From Coriobacteriia bacterium (lineage in GTDB: Bacteria > Actinomycetota > Coriobacteriia > Coriobacteriales > UBA8131), in the NCBI GenBank assembly GCA_009781525.1, contig WQXZ01000096.1, positions 1 through 6,661 of the forward strand: a stretch of DNA of 6,661 nt, given 5' to 3'. Of this stretch, positions 1 to 5,579 are shown in pieces (within the stretch, counting starts at the first letter, position 1; every line of letters starts with the position of its first letter). The notes beneath the pieces were generated by a model. That model saw only the letters and a program-made list of their open reading frames with translations, made no database searches and was not told the DNA's origin. The position numbers and the translations under genes are program-made.

Positions 1-524
1 CGACCCTTTATGGGGACACAGCCGGAGCTTTTGCTCCGTTCGGCAGCGTCTATAAGACGGATCTCTATGGAATGGCGCAGTGGCGCAACCAGCGTGACCA
101 CGTGATCCCAGCTGAGATTCTGGCGAAGCCTCCAACCGCAGAGCTCTATTCCGGGCAGCTTGACTCCGACACAATGCCACCATACGAGATTCTTGATCGT
201 ATACTCCGTTTGCATATCGAGGACAACATGGGGCTCGACCAGATTCTGGATATCATCATCAATACGCCCGGTGTCGATCCGATCGAGCCAGAGATAATCG
301 GCGAAGTGCTACGACAGGTCAATCGCTCCGAGTTTAAGCGCAGGCAGGGGCCGATATCGCCAAGTATCGGGTCGGTGAACATGAATACCAGCAGAGCATG
401 GCCGATCACAAACGGTTTCGTTGACCGCAGTCGGGGACTCTCCAGCTTCAATCAGTCGTCTGACCTGATGAATCGCCTACGCGACTGGAAGCGCCCAGAC
501 GACTGGGGATTCCTGTCCAACTGA
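1..524 (+). CDS. nadE: NAD+ synthetase, glutamine-dependent, C-terminal part (5' end outside window)
   Basis: This is the 3' end of an open frame that enters from the left edge; the first complete codon is at position 3. NadE makes NAD+ from nicotinic acid adenine dinucleotide, ATP and ammonia (from glutamine in the two-domain form) in the cytoplasm. The visible part matches the end of the synthetase domain: LYGDTAGAFAPFGSVYKTDL, then RNQRDHVIPAEILAKPPTAEL, a DSDTMPPYEILDRIL segment and the NRSEFKRRQ motif, all typical of NadE (family knowledge). An internal ATG at 72 is not the start, because conserved sequence continues in frame upstream of it. After the conserved core (about codon 138 of the visible part) there is a hydrophilic tail of roughly 35 residues ending in WKRPDDWGFLSN, which seems longer than in the homologues I recall. 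Whether the glutaminase domain is present cannot be seen; the two-domain form is inferred from the style of the C-terminus. Confidence 0.9.
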   Translation, partial: TLYGDTAGAFAPFGSVYKTDLYGMAQWRNQRDHVIPAEILAKPPTAELYSGQLDSDTMPPYEILDRILRLHIEDNMGLDQILDIIINTPGVDPIEPEIIGEVLRQVNRSEFKRRQGPISPSIGSVNMNTSRAWPITNGFVDRSRGLSSFNQSSDLMNRLRDWKRPDDWGFLSN

Positions 525-578
525 CAACGACCCGCCTGATGTAGCCACCCAAATCAAACAGACGCTCAGCACTCAACA

Positions 579-1547
579 ATGCAGCCAGAGTATCGTGCCC
601 CAAAACACACCAGCGCCAAAGCACTGCGCTCATCGCTGATACTACTGCTGACTGCCTTTATCTGGGGAATCGCCTTCGTTGCCCAGCGAGTCGGCATGAA
701 TTACATCGGCCCCTTTTTGTTTGCATCGCTCAGATTCATTCTCGGAGCATTATTTCTCGTGCTAGTGCTGATACTGTGGAGAAAACCTCGTGACGGCGGT
801 CAGACGACCACCGATAATGCGTCGGAGAGACTCGGTGACACGAGCATCAAGCAGCTGATCAAACCTGGCGTGATCTGTGGTTGCTTTCTATTCATGGGCG
901 CAGTACTGCAGCAGGTCGGGCTGGTGTATACCGGTGCTGCCAAGGCTGGCTTCCTGACAGCGCTCTACATTGTCTTAGTTCCGGTACTTGGAATGCTTCT
1001 ACGCCATCGCACCCACTGGAATACTTGGGTAGGAGTGGCGCTAGCAGTAGTAGGGCTCTACTGTCTTTCAATCACTGAGACAATGAGCATTCAGCCTGGG
1101 GATATTGTCGTAATCTGCGGAGCCTTTTTCTGGGCAGGACATATTTTGTCTGTCGATCGCTTTGTCGGTGATATCAATCAGCGCGATGTACTGAGATTCT
1201 GTGTTGTGCAATTCTTCTTTGCAGGATGTGTTGCCCTGGTGCTGTCTTTTGTACTGGATCGTTTTTTCGTAGTCAACGTCTTTGATCTTGCTGCGTTGAA
1301 ATCTGCCGCAATACCGATTCTTTATGCAGGAGTGATGTCAACGGGTGTTGCTTTTACCTTTCAAGCCATCGGACAGCAGGGACTACCTGCCTCAGCCGCT
1401 GCCATCATCATGAGTCTAGAGGCTGTCTTCAGCGTACTGGGTGGAATGGTTATACTGTCCGAAATATTAACCGGTAGGGAAGCGTTCGGTTGCGTGCTGA
1501 TGTTTGTTGCAGTAATTATCGCTCAGTTGCCCGGTAAAGCGGTATGA
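579..1547 (+). CDS. EamA/DMT-superfamily drug/metabolite transporter
   Basis: A 322-residue integral membrane protein with the size and layout of a ten-helix DMT transporter made of two EamA repeats. TM1 (about residues 18-36) contains LILLLTAFIWGIAFVAQ, the usual first helix with its conserved Trp-Gly. It is followed by PFLFASLRFILGALFL, and later by VGLVYTGAAKAGFLTALYIV, the typical end of repeat one. The second repeat has ICGAFFWAGHILSVDRF and ends with PASAAAIIMSLEAVFSVLGG and a LSEILT motif, which are classic EamA features. A hydrophilic loop of about 25 residues sits after TM2. Such proteins export or import small metabolites across the inner membrane; the substrate cannot be told from sequence. 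The ATG at 579 has no clear Shine-Dalgarno sequence, but no better start lies before TM1. It is 54 bases downstream of nadE with no visible terminator between them, so the two may be co-transcribed. Its stop codon overlaps a tandem repeat. Confidence 0.9.
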   Translation: MQPEYRAPKHTSAKALRSSLILLLTAFIWGIAFVAQRVGMNYIGPFLFASLRFILGALFLVLVLILWRKPRDGGQTTTDNASERLGDTSIKQLIKPGVICGCFLFMGAVLQQVGLVYTGAAKAGFLTALYIVLVPVLGMLLRHRTHWNTWVGVALAVVGLYCLSITETMSIQPGDIVVICGAFFWAGHILSVDRFVGDINQRDVLRFCVVQFFFAGCVALVLSFVLDRFFVVNVFDLAALKSAAIPILYAGVMSTGVAFTFQAIGQQGLPASAAAIIMSLEAVFSVLGGMVILSEILTGREAFGCVLMFVAVIIAQLPGKAV

Positions 1548-1633
1548 ATCCTCCGATACCCTTGCTTGAACCTTCCAATGTGCTAGCTTGAATCCTCCCA
1601 TGCACTAGTATCAATCCTCCCATGCACTAGCAT
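1546..1633. repeat. Tandem repeat, four units of exactly 22 bp
   Basis: Four head-to-tail units of 22 bp start at 1546, 1568, 1590 and 1612. Units 3 and 4 are identical at 20 of 22 positions and share AATCCTCCCATGCACTAG. Units 1 and 2 are more diverged but keep the GAAYCYTCC start and the length exactly. The first unit begins inside the TGA stop of the transporter gene (1545-1547). The period is not a multiple of three and the stretch has stops in all + strand frames, so it is not coding. Read on the minus strand the units contain GGAGGATT. The 22-bp period is close to two helical turns, which would put bound proteins on one face of the DNA. The function is unknown; replication-slippage debris is the plain alternative. 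Confidence 0.85.
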
Positions 1634-1641
1634 AATAGCTT

Positions 1642-1670
1642 TTGACAAAAATTTGCGCTTGGGATACAAG
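1642..1670 (+). promoter_or_regulatory. Putative sigma-70 promoter for the ccm operon
   Basis: A perfect -35 hexamer TTGACA (1642-1647) is followed after 17 bases by TACAAG (1665-1670), a 4-of-6 match to the -10 consensus, in an AT-rich setting directly after the tandem repeat. Transcription would start near 1677, giving a leader of about 360 bases before ccmE and placing the 28-bp palindrome at about +12 to +40. The weak -10 makes this uncertain. A nearer promoter around TAGAAT (1928-1933) was considered but lacks a -35. Confidence 0.4.
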
Positions 1671-1688
1671 ATAAGCCTTCTTTTTGTT

Positions 1689-1716
1689 CGTTTATGTTGC
1701 ATATGCAACATAAACG
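1689..1716. promoter_or_regulatory. Perfect 28-bp palindrome, probable operator
   Basis: Positions 1689-1716 read the same on both strands with no mismatch and no spacer; the centre lies between 1702 and 1703 (core TTGCATATGCAA). The half-site GTTGCA occurs at 1696-1701, inverted at 1704-1709, and again direct at 1716-1721. There are therefore two overlapping dyads with different spacing. The position just downstream of the putative promoter suits a repressor site for a dimeric regulator. As RNA it would form a stem of about 12 bp with an ATAT loop, but no T-tract follows, so it is not an intrinsic terminator. The cognate regulator is not recognised. Confidence 0.6.
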
Positions 1717-1735
1717 TTGCAATTACCACATTTAA

Positions 1736-1764
1736 TAGTTAGGTTATGTCCAATTTCCTAACTA
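1736..1764. repeat. Inverted repeat, 8-bp arms
   Basis: TAGTTAGG (1736-1743) and CCTAACTA (1757-1764) are perfect inverted copies separated by 13 bases. No T-run follows on either strand. It could be an operator or a leader hairpin; an 8-bp perfect dyad can also occur by chance in AT-rich DNA. Confidence 0.45.
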
Positions 1765-1779
1765 AAAGACGATAATCTG

Positions 1780-1809
1780 TCGCCCAAGTGGAAATTTTGT
1801 GCTGGGCGA
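1780..1809. repeat. Inverted repeat, 7-bp GC-rich arms
   Basis: TCGCCCA (1780-1786) pairs with TGGGCGA (1803-1809) across a 16-base loop. The stem can be lengthened by a G-U and a U-A pair on the outside (1778-1779 with 1810-1811). It would make a moderately stable hairpin in the leader RNA. Confidence 0.4.
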
Positions 1810-1889
1810 TAAAGCTGGATGTTCTTCACACATCATTTGATAACCACTAAACAGGCCACCAGTAGCTGAGGCACATTAGTTCACAGCAC

Positions 1890-1919
1890 ATCACGCGAGT
1901 ATGATGCCGCTTGCGTGAT
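1890..1919. repeat. Inverted repeat, 10-bp arms with one G-U
   Basis: ATCACGCGAG (1890-1899) pairs with CTTGCGTGAT (1910-1919) at nine of ten positions, the tenth being a G-U pair, around a 10-base loop. This is the strongest RNA hairpin in the leader other than the palindrome. The sequence after it (AAGACTG) has no T-run, so a terminator is unlikely. Confidence 0.45.
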
Positions 1920-2004
1920 AAGACTGTTAGAATTGTTCCAAGAGCCATATTGGTCAGTTTCGCTTTTTGGTCTGTTGCTAATACGACTGACTGAGCTGCC
2001 TGGA

Positions 2005-2031
2005 TTGGCTAACCTTATAAGCCAAAAGGAG
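2005..2031 (+). promoter_or_regulatory. ccmE ribosome binding site with adjoining small hairpin
   Basis: AAGGAG (2026-2031) lies seven bases before a TTG codon at 2039 and decides the ccmE start. Directly upstream, TTGGCT (2005-2010) and AGCCAA (2020-2025) form a 6-bp inverted repeat whose base abuts the Shine-Dalgarno sequence. A run of seven T (2034-2040) fills the spacer and enters the start codon. The hairpin is too short and too far from the T-run for a confident terminator, but it may affect ribosome access. Confidence 0.65.
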
Positions 2032-2038
2032 CATTTTT

Positions 2039-2701
2039 TTGAGTAGTAAACTCCGCCGGCGGATGATAGCGGTCACCGGGGTTATTGTCATAGTAATAAT
2101 AGTGGTGATGTTCATCTTGTCAAAGACCACAGGTGCGCGCTCGATCTCGGTCGCTGAAGCAGCCAGTGGTCAGTTTGCAGGTCAGCGCGTTCAAGTAACT
2201 GGATTGGTAGCAGACAACTCCTACACGCTCGATGCCGGTAACCTGGACTTTACCATCTACGACTCTGAAGACCCGACGACTACGCTTCAGGTTTCGTATC
2301 GCGGAGCGATGTCTGCAACCTTTGGTAATCAGGTCACCGCCATCTGCACGGGTACGATTACTGCGGAAGGCGTCCTGCAGTGCACTGAGCTTGTAACAAA
2401 ATGCCCTTCGAAATATGAAGACTCTGGTGAGGCTCTATCAGTATCACAACTGTTCGAATACGGTGACTCGATTGTCGATGTTTCTGTAAAGGTGACCGGG
2501 ATCGTAAAGGCAAACAGTACTTCGTCATCTGCCGATTCTACCAGTCTGATCTTGCTCGACCCCATTACATCAACCGAGTTACCAGTGGTTTTCTTTGGCG
2601 AACCACCAGGTGTAGCGATCGATGGAGCACAGCTAACGATTACCGGGTCATTTAATGCTGATGGCACTTTTCATGCTACTGACATTGTCATTGGAAACTA
2701 A
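2039..2701 (+). CDS. ccmE: CcmE-type heme chaperone with CxxxY motif and a second OB-like domain
   Basis: A 220-residue protein with a basic N-terminus (KLRRR), one membrane anchor at about residues 10-27, and a domain placed outside the membrane. CcmE accepts heme covalently from the CcmABC complex and hands it to the CcmF heme lyase. Residues 36-121 look like the CcmE OB-fold (VQVTGLV, LQVSYRG, GNQVTAICTG), ending with C122-P-S-K-Y126. That motif stands where classical CcmE has the heme-linking His and Tyr, so this is the cysteine-type CcmE. Two further Cys occur at 103 and 115. Residues 134-218 repeat the same pattern (VKVTGIV, LPVVFFG, GAQLTITGSF, ATDIV) at an offset of about 99 residues, but stop just before the motif would recur. 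Usual CcmE proteins are about 150 residues, so the extra domain is the oddity. The TTG start is chosen for its AAGGAG; an ATG at 2063 would cut into the basic region before the anchor. The stop codon abuts the ccmF start. Confidence 0.8.
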   Translation: MSSKLRRRMIAVTGVIVIVIIVVMFILSKTTGARSISVAEAASGQFAGQRVQVTGLVADNSYTLDAGNLDFTIYDSEDPTTTLQVSYRGAMSATFGNQVTAICTGTITAEGVLQCTELVTKCPSKYEDSGEALSVSQLFEYGDSIVDVSVKVTGIVKANSTSSSADSTSLILLDPITSTELPVVFFGEPPGVAIDGAQLTITGSFNADGTFHATDIVIGN

Positions 2702-4891
2702 ATGAACCTATCAAGTCTTGGTATCCTGCTGCTTTATCTGGCTGTCGCTTCATGCCTGCTGTCACTGCCACTGTTATTAGTCAACCTGAAGCCAGGTAAC
2801 AAGGCAAAACAGAAAAAACTACCAAGCCGCAATACCAGATTCGGCCACTATGCCCTTTTCATAACTACCGCTACACTAACGCTTAGTGTTGCGCTTCTGG
2901 TTTTCTGCTTTCTCAGCGAAAATAACACTATTGCCTATGTTGCCCAGTACCGCGCTCGCTCTGATTCACCGCTGCAATGGCTCTATTTGCTCAGTGGGCT
3001 TTGGGGGGGCCGCAGTGGATCGCTGCTTTTCTGGGCGTGGCTGATCTCGATTATTAACCTGCTGATAGCTGCAAAGAACATTCGACACCTGGATGCGCTG
3101 GACAATGCTGCGCTTGCTGTCAGTCAACTGGTACTGCTGGCTTTTCTGGCAATGCTGGTCTTCAGCTCATCCAACATGCCCTTCACTCCGACTCCCGCAG
3201 CCTTCATGGACAGCCAGGGCAATCTGATCAATCAGGCAGCAAACTGGGGAATGAACCCGCTTCTGGAGCACTGGGCAATGGTTTTGCATCCGCCAATGCT
3301 TTTCGTCGGATACGCCGGTATGACGATTCCCTTTGCATACGCAATCGCATCTTTGATTGTTGATGACAAGCTTCATATTTGGGTGGATAAGTGCCATCGC
3401 ATCGCTGTAGTAGCCTGGCTTTTTCTTGGTGCGGGTATTGGACTCGGTGCGGTCTGGGCTTATGTTGTCTTAGGCTGGGGTGGATACTGGGGCTGGGATC
3501 CAGTTGAGAACGCCAGCCTGCTTTCCTGGTTGATCTCTGTTGCGATGATACACACCTTCACCATGAACCGGCAGCGTAACTCCAATTGGCGTTGGAGCGT
3601 GCTATGTGCCTGCCTGAATTTCTCCTGTGTGATATTAGGCACATTTATCACCCGCTCCGGAATCGTTCAAAGCGTGCATTCTTTTGAATCTGACCGTATT
3701 TCTTTGGTTCTCTTTGGTCTGCTGATTATCATGTCCCCGCTTGCTGGTGCTGCTGGTCTATTGTTGAGACGAAAAAGCCTTACTGTAGTCGAGAGCGCCG
3801 AAGAAGCCGATGAGCTCCTGACGAAAGACATGGCTTTCTTCTTTAACAATGCGATTATGGTAATAGTTACGGTACTGATAGCATACCTGACCCTGGCTCC
3901 CGCTTTACCAGCATTTCTACCTTTTGGTGGCAATTCTATTTCTGCAGATTTCTATAATGCTATTGCCAGACCACTGGGAGTCATTTATTGCATAGTAATG
4001 GCAGTCTGCCCACTGCTCAGTTGGCGAAGCTTTGACAAAAGGCGCTTCTGGCAACGAGCAAAGATTCCAACACTATTGGCTGCAATCATGTTCGTCGGTC
4101 TATCTGCCTTCTTTTTTGTCAAGCTACACCCGATGTATCTGGCAACGATCAAGTCTGGAGGCGACAACGCACAGCACCTTGTCGATGCAGGTCCGCGCTG
4201 GTACTACTTCGGACTGACCTTGCTCGGATTTGCTACCGCCAGTCTGCTTTGCTTTAACTCATTAATGATGCTGGTAAATTTGATAAAGACCTTGGCGGCA
4301 ACCGAATCAAAAGGTGTTTTTGCAGTTGTAGCAAAGGCTCTCACGCAGCGAGCTTCTTCTTTCGGTGGCTTCTTATCACATCTGGGAATGGCAGTTATCT
4401 TAGTCGGTCTTATCGGATCATCCATGTATGTCTACGAGCAGGTCGATTACATCAGCTATCAGCATGAAACCGACACTACCAGTGAAGTCGAAGTCAGCGT
4501 ATATACCCTACGTTACGTCGAATCAGATAGCCAACCTTCATCAGCAGGTAGATCAGTTAACTACAGTGTCACTCTTGATGTTTATCGGAATGGAAATCTG
4601 GTCGGTAGAATCACTCCCAGTATCGATATCGGAGCCAATGAAAGTAGCCGTAAGTTCAATGCAGCTGTTTTAAGCTCAGCAACTGAGGATCTTTTCGTAG
4701 TTTTTCAAGGCTTGAGTATGCGCGGTGAAATTGTGTTAGACGTCCGAGTAATCCCTCTAATCAACCATGTCTGGTTTGGCTTTGCCATTTTAATGACAGG
4801 AACTGCAGTAGCTACACTAGCTCAACGTCGACAGAGACATACTGTCGAGAGGGTAGACAGTGATGAGTCAGACACTGGCGATAAAAACTGA
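2702..4891 (+). CDS. ccmF: Cytochrome c heme lyase subunit CcmF
   Basis: A 729-residue polytopic membrane protein of the CcmF/CcsA heme-handling family, somewhat longer than the roughly 650 residues usual for CcmF. It takes heme from holo-CcmE and attaches it to the CxxCH motif of apocytochromes outside the membrane, normally with CcmH. Visible marks are WGGRSGSLLFWAW (101-113), LHPPMLFVGYAG with H196, the WWD signature WGGYWGWDPVENASLLSW (259-276), H284 in the next helix, TRSG...SVHSFESD with H326, and H560 in GFLSHLGMAVILVGLIG. These match the four conserved histidines described for CcmF (two heme-facing, two in membrane helices). An extracytoplasmic domain lies between the last two helices (about 580-690), before a final helix and an acidic tail. 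The ATG directly follows the ccmE TAA, with only a weak GGAA upstream, so translation is probably coupled. The tail overlaps the start of ccmA. Confidence 0.95.
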   Translation: MNLSSLGILLLYLAVASCLLSLPLLLVNLKPGNKAKQKKLPSRNTRFGHYALFITTATLTLSVALLVFCFLSENNTIAYVAQYRARSDSPLQWLYLLSGLWGGRSGSLLFWAWLISIINLLIAAKNIRHLDALDNAALAVSQLVLLAFLAMLVFSSSNMPFTPTPAAFMDSQGNLINQAANWGMNPLLEHWAMVLHPPMLFVGYAGMTIPFAYAIASLIVDDKLHIWVDKCHRIAVVAWLFLGAGIGLGAVWAYVVLGWGGYWGWDPVENASLLSWLISVAMIHTFTMNRQRNSNWRWSVLCACLNFSCVILGTFITRSGIVQSVHSFESDRISLVLFGLLIIMSPLAGAAGLLLRRKSLTVVESAEEADELLTKDMAFFFNNAIMVIVTVLIAYLTLAPALPAFLPFGGNSISADFYNAIARPLGVIYCIVMAVCPLLSWRSFDKRRFWQRAKIPTLLAAIMFVGLSAFFFVKLHPMYLATIKSGGDNAQHLVDAGPRWYYFGLTLLGFATASLLCFNSLMMLVNLIKTLAATESKGVFAVVAKALTQRASSFGGFLSHLGMAVILVGLIGSSMYVYEQVDYISYQHETDTTSEVEVSVYTLRYVESDSQPSSAGRSVNYSVTLDVYRNGNLVGRITPSIDIGANESSRKFNAAVLSSATEDLFVVFQGLSMRGEIVLDVRVIPLINHVWFGFAILMTGTAVATLAQRRQRHTVERVDSDESDTGDKN

Positions 4892-5579
4892 TTCTTTGAG
4901 TAAAAGATTCGGGTCGGTGAGGGCGTTAGACTCAGTTAGTTTTGAGCTTCCCAGTGACTCGTTTCTATCAGTATTCGGGCCAAATGGCGCTGGTAAATCA
5001 ACGCTACTCCGCATACTTGCAACCTTGGCTCGCCCCACTTCCGGAAGCGCGCAATTATTCGGCTTAAACCTGAAAGAGGATGCAGACAGCCTGCGTAGTC
5101 AGATAGGGGTTCTTTCACATCGCTCAATGCTGTTTCCCGATCTGACCGCCTATGAGAATCTGTTGTTCTTTGGCAGACTCTATGGGTTGGAATCACCTGA
5201 ATACCGTGTTAATGAAATGCTTGATCTGGTTGAGATGACCGGCCGTAAGCATGACGCTGTTCGTGGTTTTTCTCGCGGTATGACCCAGCGGGTCGCTATT
5301 GCCCGTGCTTTGTTGCATGACCCCAGATTACTCTTGCTTGACGAGCCATACTCTGGGCTTGATCCTGGGGCGATTTCATTGCTGGACGAGTTGCTCGAAC
5401 AGATCAGACCTGGTCGCACCTTTATTATGGTCAGCCATGATTTGGGGCACGGTTTTTCACTAGCCAGCCATATTATGGTTCTCTCGCGTGGACGTCTTGT
5501 AGCCTTTGAGTCGTGTCAGGGGCTAAATCAGCAGCAGTTCTACGACCTGTACCATCAAAGTATCGAGATTGGCAAGTGA
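4863..5579 (+). CDS. ccmA: Heme exporter ABC ATPase CcmA
   Basis: A 238-residue ABC ATPase, the usual size for CcmA. It drives release of holo-CcmE from the CcmABC(D) complex on the cytoplasmic face. Numbering from the ATG at 4863: Walker A GPNGAGKST (39-47), signature FSRGMTQR (136-143, a CcmA-like departure from LSGGQ), Walker B LLLLDEP (156-162) with catalytic Glu 161, D-loop SGLD (164-167), and switch His 192 in VSHD. In the Q-loop region (LSHRSMLFPDLTAYENL) Arg 87 stands where Gln is commonly found. The start is either GTG 4860 or the adjoining ATG 4863; GAGGG at 4849-4853 suits both (six or nine bases). It overlaps ccmF by 29 bases and ccmB by one, and its place between ccmF and ccmB supports the CcmA call over other drug- or gliding-type ABC ATPases. 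Confidence 0.93.
   Translation: MSQTLAIKTDSLSKRFGSVRALDSVSFELPSDSFLSVFGPNGAGKSTLLRILATLARPTSGSAQLFGLNLKEDADSLRSQIGVLSHRSMLFPDLTAYENLLFFGRLYGLESPEYRVNEMLDLVEMTGRKHDAVRGFSRGMTQRVAIARALLHDPRLLLLDEPYSGLDPGAISLLDELLEQIRPGRTFIMVSHDLGHGFSLASHIMVLSRGRLVAFESCQGLNQQQFYDLYHQSIEIGK

Larger units (their letters stand above)
1548..2038. other. Gene-free 491-bp region between transporter and ccm operon
   Basis: No credible protein-coding frame, tRNA or rRNA is visible on either strand here. The stretch is more AT-rich than its flanks. It holds the 22-bp tandem repeat, a putative sigma-70 type promoter, a perfect 28-bp palindrome and four other inverted repeats (1736-1764, 1780-1809, 1890-1919, 2005-2025), ending with the ccmE ribosome binding site. 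A small structured RNA or a long regulatory leader for the ccm operon is possible. None of the inverted repeats is followed directly by a T-run as in a standard intrinsic terminator, so where transcription of the upstream genes stops is not apparent. Confidence 0.7.

Noticed and set aside
72..524. A free-standing 150-residue protein starting at ATG 72
   Set aside because: The same frame continues upstream to the window edge with conserved NadE sequence (LYGDTAGAFAPFGSVYK), so this is an internal Met of a longer gene.
1544..1591. A 15-codon reading frame starting at ATG 1544 within the tandem repeat
   Set aside because: It has no ribosome binding site, the 22-bp period breaks the frame from unit to unit, and nothing suggests selection for a peptide.
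1546..1633. CRISPR array
   Set aside because: The units are contiguous 22-bp repeats without unique spacers, and no cas genes are present.
1837..1850. FNR-like site TTGAT-N4-ACTAA, attractive for an anaerobic cytochrome operon
   Set aside because: The left half is perfect but the right half matches only three of five bases, and such a match is expected by chance in AT-rich DNA. It is also about 170 bases downstream of the putative promoter.
2005..2040. Intrinsic terminator formed by the TTGGCT/AGCCAA hairpin and the T7 run
   Set aside because: The stem is only 6 bp and eight bases separate it from the T-run, which lies in the spacer between the ribosome binding site and the start codon of an expressed gene.
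5513..5578. Upstream start for ccmB at 5513
   Set aside because: It would overlap ccmA by 67 bases and add 22 residues with no family resemblance; the ATG at 5579 in a TGATG junction is the usual arrangement.
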